From Blepharisma stoltei (lineage: Eukaryota; Ciliophora; Heterotrichea; Heterotrichida; Blepharismidae): a stretch of DNA of 64,000 nt. The notes beneath the pieces are model-generated. The model did not search any database. It was not told the origin of the DNA and worked only from the letters and a program-made list of their open reading frames with translations. Where the stretch lies: assembly GCA_914767885.1 (NCBI GenBank), contig CAJZBQ010000056.1:1-64000 (forward strand), written 5' to 3'. The stretch's first letter is position 1; every line of letters begins with the position of its first letter. A program made the translations under genes and the position numbers. Positions 39,461 through 50,799 of this stretch are shown piece by piece.

Positions 39461-40695
39461 ATGCGCACCAAATCCAATACCAGCGAAGCTCCATCATTCC
39501 TTCAAAAAACTTATGATATGCTTACTCTCTCTGGTTAGCGAGAGCAAATTTTAATATAAAATAAAATTTTAAAATATATTTATGATTATAATGATGAAGA
39601 TGAAGATTCATAATTTATTAATGATCATAATGATGAAATCTCAAGTAAATTATATTGAATTTAGACATCTTACGCTCTATAATATATTTTTTTTTTCATT
39701 ATTACAAATTTGGAATTAAATATAAATTAATCTTGGGTAACGAACAAAATTTTTCCTCTCTAACCGAGCAGGAAGTTAATAATTCCGAATTATCAGAAAA
39801 TTATATAGCATTTAACTGAATTCTCCTAAAAATTATTATAGCCTCCCTATTTTATATAGAAATCCAAAACTTTTTATTAAAAACAAAAATCATGCCTTAT
39901 CCCCACAGATTATTTCATGAAGTGAAGAAGGTGACGCCTTTACAATCAAAAACATAAAAGAGTTTTCATCTCAAGTCTTGCCACGATATTTCAAACATTG
40001 CAATTTTGCAAGCTTCGTAAGACAGCTCAACATGTACGACTTCCACAAAATCAGAAGCACTGGCAACGACAACACTTTTAAACATTCGCACTTTATTAGA
40101 GACAGAATTGATCTCCTGAAAGAAATCAAAAGAAAATCTACCGAGCCAAACTGGGCTGTAACTCCAGTATACCCTTACAATTTGAATTTATTTATTTAAA
40201 AAAAAAAAAAAAAAATAGCCGAATTCAATAATAACAGTCATAAACAACCTTACAAAGTCAGAAATGGCTCCAATTATCCAAAAAATGATCGAACTTCACA
40301 AGAAAAATACAGCCACTGAAGAACTCGTTCGGTCACTCGAAGAAAAAGTTGTTGAGCTAACCCAGGAAAGGACTATTTTAGATACCCAGCTTTGGAAAAC
40401 TCAAGAAAGGGTCAGAGAAATTGAGCAGGCGATTTATATCACTGCCTCCCTCATGAAAAAAGCCGGGAAAGAGTTCCCAATGCATATTAAAGCAATCTTC
40501 AAAGAGCCACAATTGAAAAGCATTCAGCCAGAACTTCCTCAAAAAAGAAGGAAGATTGAACAATTGAGCATTGAAGAGTTGCTGAAAGTCCCTGAAACCC
40601 CTAAAGATAGCAATGAGAAAGAAGAAAATAGCCCTTTAAACGATGTCTCTGAGGCTTTTGACGAATCCAGCCTGGAGCATTGGTTGGAGACCTAA
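39461..40695 (+). CDS. Heat-shock transcription factor
   Basis: 271 residues after removing two IESs. The HSF DNA-binding domain fills the N-terminal half: FLQKTYDMLKNKNHALSPQI, then ISWSEEGDAFTIKNIKEFSS, LPRYFKHCNFASFVRQLNMY and DFHKIR, with the recognition helix SFVRQLNMYDFHK intact. A coiled-coil heptad region (about residues 150-200) follows: TEELVRSLEEKVVELTQERT. The C-terminus is acidic. Binds heat-shock elements as a trimer in the nucleus. Start at 39461 (MRTKSNTSEAPSF). Short for an HSF but complete. Confidence 0.92.
39523..39877. other. IES in HSF (355 bp)
   Basis: TA-bounded; removal gives YDMLKNKNHALSPQIISWSE, normal HSF spacing. The left part looks like a small MITE (ttactctctctggttagcgagagc ... 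cctctctaaccgagcaggaagttaa) with an internal inverted copy as in families A and B. Confidence 0.8.
40168..40231. other. IES in HSF (64 bp)
   Basis: TA-bounded with an A(16-18) run. Removal joins EPNWAVTPV to TVINNLTKSEMAP in frame. Alternative right TAs at 40229 and 40241 are possible. Confidence 0.75.
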
Positions 40696-41112
40696 GGGTT
40701 ATGAAAAGAGATGTCAAGCTGTTTAGATTAAATGACCCTATTTCGAAATATTCTATTATTCCAGCATAAAGCTTGTAGACTGTCTATCTTTTCCCTATTT
40801 TCTCTAAAAAATTATCTGTTTTTTTTTATTTTTCAAAATTTTTTTTTATAAAAAAGCATAAAGTTAGTTGCTGACCCATCTAGGAACTTGATATTATTGT
40901 ATTAAATTGTTCATAGTAACTCGGATATCGAATTTACATATCACGAAGACTTAAATAATTTAATCTTCTCTTAAATCTACACCTACAAGTTATTTTTTTT
41001 CCTTTTCATTTGTTCGAGATTTCATATTGTTTAATAAATCGCTTAATGATCGTTAAATTCAGTAAATGTAAATAGATAATTATTATCAAAAAATAACCCC
41101 CCAAATTTATAT
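40696..41112. other. Intergenic, AT-rich
   Basis: Spacer between HSF and the next + strand gene; nothing recognised. Confidence 0.65.
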
Positions 41113-42315
41113 ATGAATTTAAGTGAGAGCCTTGATAAACCTCGGGATACTAAAAGATCCTGTAAGAGGTCGATAAAAATACAGTTATCACTTAAAGAAA
41201 GCAAAGAATTTTCGTATTATGATTTATATGAAGAAATAGCAGAGTCTAAAGGTTTCCTTGAAGAAACAGAATCAATGGGTTTCACCAATGAAAATAGCTA
41301 TATTTATCCAGTTTTTATGCAAAGCATAATAGAAAGGTTAGAAAAATATGGCCAATTGGCTTTACAAGATGATATTGGCTTGCACTCAGCGGCCAGAAAA
41401 AAAATGAAAATCGCAGAAAATGATGACTCTTGTGTAGATCCTTCACTGGAGTATTATGATTTAGACGATAAGTTTATAGATGACACAGAAATTCTTAATG
41501 ATTATCAGGAAAGCGACTATTTATATGAAGAAGCAAAAAAAGAAAAATTTTATGTGGAGCATGACACTACAAAAATCAAGGCAGAAATCGTAAAAGTAAG
41601 CAAAAAAAGCAAGGAAAAAAAGGAAATCAGCTATGAAAGAGATGAAACTAAAGATTTCGAGAACCTTCCTGACGACTTAAAAGAAGCAGTTATAAAGCTA
41701 AAAAGCGTTTTTTATGAAACCAGAAGAACTGGGGCTAAAGCTGTATTCCCGAAAGGGACGCTCTTTATTATGACACAAATAGAAAAACTTGCAGAAATTC
41801 ATAATATCAGAATTCGGACTATCAACAAAATTTTATCAAAAATTTGTAAAGTAAAATACGTCAGCATAAAGCATGCTATGGAAAAAATCAAATTTAAAAC
41901 AGAAAAAAATAAAGCCAAAAAAGCTTATAAAACACAAAGATCAGCATTTAGCAGCCTTATGAGGTCTGAATGCAGAAAATTTGATTTTAATTGAAATGAA
42001 GAACTCAGGAAAAAATTACGAGAGGTGTTAAGGCTGCTTTCAAATTACGTGAAAATTTCTAATGAATTTGTGAATAATTATTCAAAAAATCCAAAACTTT
42101 TAAACTATGAGGACCAGGAGAAGATTTTTATTGAAAAATTGAAAACTCAATGCAGCCCGAAGCTTGCTGGGATAAATTTAAAAGAGAGAATAAGGGTCCA
42201 TGCCGAAGTTAAAAAAAATGAGCCGAAATTGCCAATTTTATCAAGATTTTTTGATAAAATGCCTGATTTTAATATTTCGGATTTTTATTATGAACCTATT
42301 AATCAATTAACTTAA
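41113..42315 (+). CDS. Unknown Lys/Glu-rich protein
   Basis: 400 residues, one in-frame UGA (FDFNWNEEL), no IES. Basic N-terminus (SCKRSIKIQLSLK), acidic middle (residues about 110-160), then a helical, strongly basic region KKAYKTQRSAFSSLMRSEC. Short motif KFDFNWNEELRKKLREVL follows. No recognised domain; the charge pattern would fit a nuclear or cytoskeletal protein, but this is speculation. Its stop codon overlaps the stop of the convergent GNAT gene. Confidence 0.8.
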
Positions 42316-42776
42316 TGAGAAAAATGAAAATCTACTTCATAAGTGTCGTAATGTGATAGGCTCATGCCTAACGCCGTATACACTGATTGAGCTATGTCGT
42401 TTTCTTTATCCACATATAGCCTTACCCCAGCTCCATTATTTTCTCTAGCCATTGTATAAACTGCTTGATAAAGTTGCCTAAAGACGCCTCGTCGCCTATA
42501 TTGTGGCTTTACATATACAGACTGAATCCAATAAAAATTGCCATTTCTCCAGTCACTTCATTCATAAGTAACCATTAAGCATCCGACTAATTCGTCGCCA
42601 ATTTTCGCAATTAAGTAAAATCCTCTTGAAGGATTTGTTAGGACTTCTAAAACGCCTGGGTTAGCTTTTGCAGGATCTAAATTTTTTCCTTCAGTTTCCA
42701 AAGCCATTTCAATGTTAAAGTTCACAATGGTTTGGTGATCTTGAAGCTCGGCTCTGGTAATAATAATTTCTGCCAT
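42312..42776 (-). CDS. GNAT-family N-acetyltransferase
   Basis: 154 residues with UGA Trp (TYEWSDWRNGN). Typical GNAT order: N-terminal helix with ITRAELQDHQTIVNFN, FYLIAKIGDELVGCLMV (beta4), WIQSVYVKPQYRRRGVFRQL with the acetyl-CoA-binding Q/RxxGxG/A variant YRRRGVF, and a C-terminal LYVDKENDIAQSVYTALGM. Transfers acetyl from acetyl-CoA to an amine; substrate unknown. Stop at 42312-42314 overlaps that of the + strand neighbour. Confidence 0.9.
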
Positions 42777-43357
42777 GAAAAATTATTTTGGCTTATAAAA
42801 AGAAGAGTTGTGAAGAAAATCTTGGTTTCAGATAAAATCGGAAAAATAAAGAATTTTCTAATTTGGATCAATTAATAGACAATTTACAAATAATACTTCT
42901 TATAAAGAGGCGGAGAAAATAATATTGATGATATTATTGGAATGTTTTAATAACAAATTGTTGCAAAAAAAAAGAAATTCTGTCTTGATAAATATGAAAA
43001 TTATGGAAATTAATTAAGCAAAATTTCGAAAGCATAATGCATAGTTCAAAAGTTTAATCAATACTTTTTAAATATTTTTCTGACTATGGTAAAAGCTTAG
43101 TTCACAATTATTTGTTTATAGATTTAAATAGCCTGAAAATAAGAATAATAAAATAGTAGTTAAATATTATTATCAATTTATTAGCTTTCATCAATTTTAA
43201 ATTATTAAATTAAATTGATTTCGAGTGCTATGATAAGTCTCTATAAGCCTCTTAAAATAAATATCTCTATTTTCCAATTTGATTTTATTCCTTAATTTTA
43301 AAACTCATTATTTTCCATTAATTCATATCGCATTCATTAACCCAATATTAAATAACC
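42777..43357. other. Intergenic, AT-rich
   Basis: Divergent promoter region of the GNAT and CDGSH genes; no repeats or ORF seen. Confidence 0.65.
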
Positions 43358-43702
43358 ATGGGCTGTTTTAGTTCGAAAAAGAAGGAAGAAGGTCATAAAG
43401 AAGGTAAAAAAGAAGAGTCAAAAGCTCCAGCTGGTCAGGATCCTACTAAGGTTCCTGCTAACCAAAAGGTAGCTGTTCAAAAATTCCCATACCATTCAGA
43501 TCTAGAGGCAGGAAAGAACTATTATTACTGTGATTGCGGAAGATCCAAGAATCAGCCTTTCTGTGATGGAAGCCATACTGGGACGCCTTTCACTCCAATT
43601 GCTTTTACCGTAAATGAAACCAAAACTTATTATATCTGCGGCTGCAAGCAGACTAAAAATGCGCCTTACTGTGATGGCACCCATAAGAAGATTGATTGGT
43701 AA
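43358..43702 (+). CDS. CDGSH iron-sulfur protein with two domains
   Basis: 114 residues, uninterrupted. Two CDGSH motifs: CDCGRSKNQPFCDGSH (Cys58, Cys60, Cys69, His73) and CGCKQTKNAPYCDGTH; each would ligate a [2Fe-2S] cluster with three Cys and one His, as in CISD3-type proteins. The N-terminus MGCFSSKKKEE has Gly2 and Cys3, a signal for myristoylation/palmitoylation rather than mitochondrial import, followed by a Lys/Glu-rich stretch. This suggests membrane attachment. Role in Fe-S or redox handling is inferred from the family. Confidence 0.93.
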   Translation: MGCFSSKKKEEGHKEGKKEESKAPAGQDPTKVPANQKVAVQKFPYHSDLEAGKNYYYCDCGRSKNQPFCDGSHTGTPFTPIAFTVNETKTYYICGCKQTKNAPYCDGTHKKIDW

Positions 43703-44352
43703 TTTAGCCTAAATTTTAAGTAAGGTTATTATTTACTCAAAATTTTCTTTAATCTTACTCTTTCTATATAGTTTTTATGATAAATTCAGAATAATAATTA
43801 TTTTTAATAAAATTAGCAAAGGTGAAATTTAGAGTAATTTGAATCTTGATAGGCTTGGAGAAAGTTTTTAATTAGCCTTATAGATTTACGTAATATGGAG
43901 CCAAATTTAATACTAAATCCTTAGAAATAAGATTTAAAATAAAATATGATTGAATTGTTTTTTCAGTTAATTTAGAATACACATATTTAAAATTGTATAG
44001 GGATGGGCCCATATCCTGATCTACCAGACCCATATACCGAGCTCAGTGAGAGAAGTAAAGCTTCTTGAGAGTATCGGCTTGAAAAGAGTAGTTAGTGCTG
44101 AGGCTGGCACTGACCAGAGAAGTCTGAAAAGTCTTGATAACTTTAACGGTTTGGCTGACCTACCGTTGCTCAGAGATGTTATCGTCGCTGAACCTCAAGT
44201 AAAGAAGACTTAAAAGGCACTGAATGTGTGAGAGAATTCCTTACAATTAATTTAGAATATATGCAAATTACCTTCATATATTTTTCTATCTGTATATGGT
44301 TTATTTTTTTTCTAGGCTAAATAAATTTTTAATAATAAATTGGGGGCATAAT
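43703..44352. other. Intergenic with a GC-rich, direct-repeat-flanked insert
   Basis: AT-rich, except about 44000-44225, which is markedly GC-richer. That block lies between two copies of ttaatttagaata (43967-43979, 44247-44259). Confidence 0.6.
43980..44246. repeat. Possible SINE-like element
   Basis: 267 bp bounded by a perfect 13-bp direct repeat. The core can form several hairpins (gtgctgaggctggcac; aacggt...accgtt), and gagctcagtgagag resembles a tRNA A box; no clear B box. No coding potential. Retroposed small RNA or structured ncRNA are both possible. Confidence 0.4.
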
Positions 44353-46218
44353 TTAGACATAACAATAAGAAATCGCTGGAAAATTTTCTTGGAAATTCTC
44401 ATAGGACTCTTCATTTTCAAACTCGCTTTTATACGGGATAATTCTTGGATGAAAAGTACAGCCATTAAGCTCTTCCAGTTCTTTCCTTTTCCTCTCTTCT
44501 TCTAATTTTCTATCAACTTTTTGTTTAAATTCCAAGCTCCTCTCATAAAATTTGTGTATAGTTTTAACTGACGACGATCTTGATTTTTGTGGGGTATTTC
44601 TGGCTGAGTTTTCTCTTTTTCCTCTAGATAAAACAACATTTCTTTCTTCAGGGGTTAAAGCCTATATAAAATTTACCTTCATAAGGTTTTCTAAGCTATC
44701 AAAAAACTCATCAAAATCCAATGTAACTTCTACCATTTCTAGCTCTTCCATGAGTGGGGATATAACTTTATATATAGCAGGATCCACTGTATGCATTTTT
44801 ATAGTTTCAGCGCTGATTTCTCCATTTAAATCTGGCTTTAAATTCTGAAAAATATACAAATATCTGTCATATTTCAGCTTGCTATAAATTTCGTCAGATT
44901 TTGGGTTAAATTCTCTTTGTGACTGAAAATTTGACTGAAATTCGCTGTCTCGATTGCTTTTGCTTTGGCTATACAAATGGTCCCATATTGGAAGTTCTTT
45001 ATGCCTTGTAGAAGGAGCTCTGCCAGTTATAGGTCTAAAAAACTCTTGGCCTGTGCTTGGGTCACATAGTTCATTTCTTTTGACCCTTTCTTTCCTTATA
45101 TGCTCTTCTATTTCTTTTCTTGAATTTACTAGCCTATCAATTAATTCATTCGGATCAGTCCTTTGGCTATTTAATTTTACACTTGGCTGGAATGGGAATT
45201 CTGCCTCATAACTAAATAAAGCTTACAAAGACCTCGCGATTTCTTGTTGTCTCCATTCTCGTTCTTTAGCCTCTTCATATAGTTCGCTGAATTTATTTCT
45301 TGATAAAGGCTTATATCTTTTCCTGAGAATTTTTTCTGTCATTTGGTTCAGCTCAGGGTTAAAAGTGCAAAATTCCTGCTCTCTTGACAATTTTTCGCCT
45401 TTAGCTTTTTCTATAAATTCATGCTTATGTTTTTCATGCAAATAAAAAGAATCTTCAGGCTTTTTATAGTCTCTTACTATAGATTTTGATAATTTATTTA
45501 TTTCTGGATGGAAAGTTAAGGCTTTGTTGAGCTCTTCTTCTCTTTGCAGCTTTATTTTTTCACGTTGATTTGCAGCTTTTTGCTTGCTGAGCATTCCTTG
45601 GTTATATAGCCTTTCACAAGAATTGTTTCTGCCTGATCTTTCTATTGATCTCCCTGACCTTTCTGTGGACTCTGGCCTAGTTTTTACTGTATTTTCTTGT
45701 GATGAAATTTGCTTTATTTTATTTTTTAAAGAATCATTATGTAGTCTTTCGTAAACATTTGGGACAATTTTTTTCTGCATGATTTTCCGTGATTGTTCAC
45801 ATATAGAAGGGTGGTTTGAAGGAGGCCGAAATAGCCGTTTATCTAGCTCCTCACTTCATTGTTTTGCATAGTCTTTTCTGCTGATTTGCTGCTTTGTTTC
45901 AGTTTCTTTTGTGTATAAGTTTGATTTTATTTGGGCTATGAGCCCTGCTTCGGTTTCTTGGGTGAGGTTGTGTTTGGTAGAAAAATTTTTGACGAGGAGG
46001 GAAATATTGTCGTTTTCGTGGACTATTATATTGTCTTTGCTGCCGTTGCCGATATCAATGGAAACTATGAGGAGTTCTGCACCTTTGGAGTTTGTTGATG
46101 GGAGGGTGTCTAAATTTAAAGTTTCAGAAAGGGCTATTGGGTTCGATTTTTGGTCTTTAGGAGAGAGAAGGCCGATATCTCTGAGAAGATCATCTGTGTT
46201 AAAAGTTTCAAAATCCAT
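44353..46218 (-). CDS. Unknown protein with repeated F-x-P-x-[IL] motifs
   Basis: 611 residues after splicing two 15-nt introns; UGA Trp at AKQWSEEL. Mostly charged and helical. A recurring motif appears four times: ALTFHPEINKLSKSI, FCTFNPELNQMTEKIL, FPFQPSVKLNSQRTD and CTFHPRIIPYKSEF, each followed by basic helices. Similar F-x-P repeats occur in cytoskeletal/basal-body-associated proteins of ciliates (recalled, not verified). N-terminus MDFETFNTDDLLRDI and region KGAELLIVSIDIGNGSKDNI look globular. The region SETLNL...VEVTLDFDEFFDSLEN could be EF-hand-like but lacks a clear loop. Function unknown. Confidence 0.85.
44664..44678 (-). other. 15-nt intron
   Basis: GTAAATTTTATATAG on the - strand; splicing joins SLENLMK to ALTPEERNVV. 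Same 15-mer as the intron at 63734-63748. Confidence 0.92.
45214..45228 (-). other. 15-nt intron
   Basis: GTAAGCTTTATTTAG on the - strand; splicing joins EIARSL to YEAEFPFQP. Confidence 0.92.
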
Positions 46219-47497
46219 TTAAAATGGCAATTCATAATATAAATTCAATATAGATTAATTGTATTTTTATTCAATTTTTTTAGATTTTTGATCTTGTTTT
46301 GCATGGAGAGCATTATTAATTAAAGATTAGGGCTCTTCCTCATTTTAAGTCTTACCAGAGATATGCCTTCGTAGAAGACTCATTCAGGTGCTAATGAAAC
46401 TATTTGGGTATGCCAGCATTTTCACCAGAGATAGTCTCCTCCGGCTTTGGGCTGGCTCTTAACACTTTTTCGACATATGCAGATTTGGGATTTGACAGTT
46501 CTGCTTGAGTGACTAGAAATCCAGCTAGGGATAAACTCCCTAGCTAGTATCGATGCCAGCTATGCCTTTTTTCCCAATGTCCATCAGGAAGACAAAAGTC
46601 TTCATTCCGGATAAAGGAGGCAAAACCCAACCGTAACGCAAATGCTGAGTGCCCGTAGACTCCGTTTTCTGCTCAGCTGGCTTCAAGTCGTTTCAAGATC
46701 CCTAAACTTGAAAGAGGTCTGGGAGAAGACGTCCCGGTGATGTCGTCATTCTATTTGTGTTTTTGCATGAAAGGCAAAACAGCACTTTTTTATTGTAGAT
46801 AAGGATCACCAAGGAGCTTTGGGAAATCCTGCTTGCCAGGTGAATTTAGTAAATAGTTCCTAAGTAGTCGCCACAGAAAAGTTCATAAGGATGGGTTTTT
46901 GCAATAGCATTTCACTTTTGCTTTTACTTAACGTATTCCAAACTTATATGTGATGCTGCTCAATTTTTTAATTATTAGTAAATTTAATCTTTTAGAGTAA
47001 TTTCGCATACTTTATTATGTAAATTGCACTAGATCAATTATTTATATAAATTGAGTGTTGGATGCCAAATTTCTAGATTGCTGATTATTTTTATAGTTAA
47101 TATCAATTTGCCCTAAATTTACTTATATTAAGAGTTATAAGACTGAAATTAGGCTCAATTAGTTGCATTTATTTTTAAATATAAAATATTGATTTCACGA
47201 ATCCAAACTTTCATCAACTTACAATAGAGTTATTTATGCAGTAATTAAAAACTAAAATTCCAAACTTTTTTCAGCTCGAAATAGAAGCGCCTTTGAATAG
47301 GTGACTTTCAGAGTCTCACAAGCCCAAAGAACTCTTATCAAGAAAATAGGCTACTGGATTAATAAATCAAATCAAAAAAATGGCTATTTATATAAATTTA
47401 ATTAATTCAGTTTGGCGTTTTTTCTTAAGAATTAGCTAAATATAACAGATTCCATTTTTTGGAGAATTTTATAGACAGGCTCAGTAATTGCTATTAA
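46219..47497. other. Intergenic with GC-rich block
   Basis: AT-rich except 46330-46800, GC-richer and without ORF; it ends ...gtgatgtcgtcattctatttgtg, resembling the right end of repeat E copies. Rest unremarkable. Confidence 0.55.
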
Positions 47498-48047
47498 CTC
47501 CCCCCCCCATCCTTGATCGAACGACTCGCCATCGTTCGATCAAGGATGGGGGTTAAAAACAATTTTTTTTGGGCCAAAAAAATTATATATAAAATAATAA
47601 ATATATACATATATTTTTTTTATTTACTTTTAAATAAAAGGGTTAAGAGCATTTAATAATTATTTTTACCGCAAAAAATTGAATTAATTTCATAAAATAC
47701 CAATTTTTTAATATTTTGATTTATTGCTACCCTTTTAAAACCGTATAAATTTTAATTTGTTCCTTATTAAATTAATTTTTTTTTAAAAAAAATTTAAAGA
47801 ATCTGTATTTTATTAGATTATTGAGTTTTTTAAGCCTAGGTTGATGACTAAATCACTTCGGATGGTTGATTTCGTAGCTTTCTGTCGTCTCAAAGCTCTG
47901 AAAACAACTTCATTAGGCACATCTTCCCAAGCTTTTGATAACTGATATATTTTTATATATAAATCGTTCGATCAAGGATGGGGGGTTAACTTCCCCAATT
48001 TTTAGGAATTTTTACAGTCAATCATTCGATTAAGGATGGGGGGGGAG
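47498..48047. mobile_element. MITE family B, copy 2
   Basis: TAA-flanked (inverse of TTA), left end CTCCCCCCCCCATCCTTGAT with an immediate hairpin copy, internal right copy at about 47963-47985, right end ...cattcgattaaggatggggggggag. The 110-bp core matches copy 1. Ends 10 bp from the stop of the pirin gene. Confidence 0.88.
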
Positions 48048-48057
48048 TAAGAAATTA

Positions 48058-49002
48058 TTAACTGCTGATCTTTGATACCCATCCTCTGCCTGCTTCAAAC
48101 CCATTTCTGTAGTTTCTGGCGTCATCAAAGGCTTGTTTTACTTCTTCACGAGTGTTCATAACAAATTATCCATATTGCGCTACAGGCTCACCTATTGGTC
48201 TTCCAGCCATCAAAGCAAATTTGGCTCCTTTTGCTACTTTCTACCCTTAATTCTCCATTTTGAGTTAAAATTCCAGCTTGAAACCTCGTTATTTTTGTAT
48301 TTCCTATTGAGACAGTTCCATTGAGAACATAAACAATTGCGTTCCACCCATCAGGGATTTCTTGGTTAAGGGTTTTTCCTCTTCCCAGCTCAACTATAAG
48401 AAAATAATTAGGTGTTCTTGTTATTGTTCTTGCAGTTTCTCCAAGACAAGTCCCTGCTATAATAGTGACTTTGACCCCATCCCCTTCTGCTTTTAAAAGT
48501 TCTGATTCATCAGCTTCTTGGTAGCTTGGTTCACACATCTTATCCCTTCTGCTTAAGTTTACCCAAAGCTGCAGGCCTTCTATGCTTTCAGTCTCAAGCA
48601 TCTCACAATGCATAATTCCTTTGCCAGCTGTCATCCATTGTACGGAGCCTTGATTAATTTTTCCTTCATAGCCATTGAATCTTCATGTTTAGAAGACCCT
48701 GCAATCATATAAGTCACTGTTTCAAAGCCTCTGCGAGGGTGATCTGGGAAGGCTGCAGGCTTATAAATTAAAAAGTGGTCCACTATGAGAAAAGGGTCTA
48801 GGTATTTCAACTGATCACCACCTATTGCTCATATTAGACGGGTTCCATAGCCTTCTGAGTGTTCTTGAGGATTTATAACTCTTGAAATGGTCCGGAGAGT
48901 TCTGAGCATATTTTTATTTTTTCTCCAAAAGAGAGATTGAATATCTGGACACATTTGGGAGCGGATAAAAGAGATTAAGAAGAGAAATAAGAGGATTAGC
49001 AT
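48058..49002 (-). pseudogene. Pirin-family gene with frame lesions
   Basis: Start MLILLFLFLISFIRS at 49002. Pirin landmarks are clear: FLIVDHF, FPDHPRRGFETVTYMIAG, WMTAGKGIMHCEMLE, LQLWVNLS, GTCLGETA, ALMAGRPIGEPVAQYG, FVMNTREEVKQAFDDARNYRNGFEAGRGW. Two one-base shifts are needed (near 48685, a base missing in HED[F]NGYEG; near 48225, an extra A in the AAAA of SSK[G]AK) and an in-frame UAA replaces a codon in QYG*FVMNT. Metal-binding cupin, nuclear cofactor or quercetinase-like in other eukaryotes. Three lesions within 950 bp suggest decay, but assembly indels are an alternative. No IES explains them. Confidence 0.75.
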
Positions 49003-49326
49003 TATTTTTTTAAAGTAGTGAATATTAGATTTACAAAATATCCTTAAAGCTGATAAAATACTTAACCTGCCAAAACTGGAAAATGAATAAGCGAGTCCTT
49101 TTGAAATTTTTATTCTCAGATTTATTAAAAAGCTAGAAAAGAGTTTAATTCATATGGCCAAATGGTTTGTTTCCTATAAAGAAGAGAAAGTGAGCTCGAC
49201 ACAGCAAATAATATGCTTATTCTACTAATTAATCTATAATCACAAGCAAAAGAGAATGAGAAGCATTAATCTAATCAGTCATCTCCCATTCATAGTGCCA
49301 CTATTAGAACCGCATTCAGCAATTTC

Positions 49327-49399
49327 ATAAATAAAATGGTATCCGATTCGAGAGAAATTAGCTCCGCTAATTTTCTCTCCCTCATAGAATTTTATTTAT
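49327..49399. repeat. Strong stem-loop
   Basis: cataaataaaat (49327) pairs with attttatttatg (49388), and inside gagagaaattagc pairs with gctaattttctctc around a 3-nt loop. Marks the left end of repeat E; small MITE or structured RNA. Confidence 0.6.
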
Positions 49400-49690
49400 G
49401 GGATTAGGCTTTCTCTCAAGAACTTCTGCACACCAACAGCTGTTTAACTTTGGGGATAACCAAAGGAACAGCTCCTCAGTGCATTCAAGAGGCTCAGACT
49501 TTTCCCTCTCAGCACATCCCCACGGGAGGATGACTCTTAGGCGGAACACACGCGCAGGAGCTAAGTGTGGCAAGAGCGACGGCAACGCGCCGGGTGAGCG
49601 TGCGGGAACACTGGCGATGGAAGTTTATAGAAGGCTTGGGCGTGGGCTGACCACGTTGTTCCAAGATGGCTTGGTGACGTCACTAGTTTA
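49388..49690. repeat. Repeat E, uninterrupted copy
   Basis: Homologous in order to 5217-5336 plus 5664-5815, without the MITE. GC-rich, no ORF with recognisable product. Confidence 0.6.
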
Positions 49691-50305
49691 AGCTATAACC
49701 CTTTTTAATTAAGGGGCGGCGGCACTAGACACCTTAAATAACAGGTTTAATGTGATGCAATGTAATGCATTCAGCAATTTCTATTTATCTTATCATAATG
49801 CAGATAATAGCAAAAACAATTATGAATTCAAGTTATAAGAAAATGACTTTTTATTTAATATTTTACAATCAATTCGCTTTTATAAGTTCTAAAATTACAT
49901 AATAGTTAAAACTTAATGAAAGTAGCCATATGGCCAAAAGATATATATTATTTTATTAAATCCATGCAATTTAAATTTTTACATATTTAGCACCCCATTC
50001 GAGGCGTATTTACATTAAATTGAATAGTAACATAAAAATTGGTAGCTTATACATTTAAAACAGGCACATGGGTTCTTACTAATTTCAGCTCTAGTAAACT
50101 TACTTTGGATATTGAGCATAATAATTTACCTATAGGCTAACTGTATCTTGGCTGTGGCTTCTTCTTTATATAATAAACTATTTTTATTTGCCTTTTAGTA
50201 TGCTAAATTTGAATACAAAACAACAGCTAATTATATTTTAAATCATTTTTGCAACTGAATGACGTACATAAAAAATATACGATATATATAATCGTTAATT
50301 AATTC

Positions 50306-50631
50306 TAATTGGACCTAGAAGATTTCTGAAATTATTGTTTCACATGGAGTTTTATTTAATTTTGATTTTTATTTTACTATAGATATCAGTCTCACGTAGC
50401 TTTAATGTGCCTTTGTTGGTATTTTCTAATATCCCTGCTAGTTACTATTTGGGATGATCTGAATAGACATCAAAAGCCCCCATATATAGATGATATACAG
50501 ATGAGAAGTTTATTTATGATAGAATTTTTAAATTTATTATAAAGAAGTTTCAATTATAATCAATTTTCCTTAAATTACGTAGAATAATTAATGCAAATAG
50601 CTTTACAGATTTATAGTTATCTCTATAAATC
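50306..50631. other. Presence/absence insertion at TA (326 bp)
   Basis: Unit 1 reads aattcTA-[insert]-TAactcaactattt; unit 2 reads aattcTAtctcaactattg. Candidate intergenic IES, AT-rich, no ORF. Confidence 0.65.
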
Positions 50632-50799
50632 TAACTCAACTATTTTTCTTTATTAAATGAGAAGGCACCTTTTATTACCGAATCTTTAATATTTTTCTAA
50701 ATCTAAAATTTGGCACATTCTGTTTTATGAGTTTCTGGCCAAACTCCAACTCATATTGCCTTTTCAAATAGAGAGTAAAATATTAGTATAAAATATTTA

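Larger units (their letters stand above)
49003..50067. other. Intergenic with repeat E copy
   Basis: AT-rich flanks; the middle holds a hairpin (49327-49399) and repeat E (49388-49690). An ORF across 49398-49691 reflects GC-rich composition only. Confidence 0.6.

Noticed and set aside
46330-46800. Structured RNA or rRNA fragment
   Set aside because: GC-rich but no match to rRNA landmarks I can recall; kept only as an unassigned GC-rich block.
49382-49691. ORFs on both strands across repeat E
   Set aside because: Explained by the GC-rich repeat, whose second copy (5217-5815) is not open.
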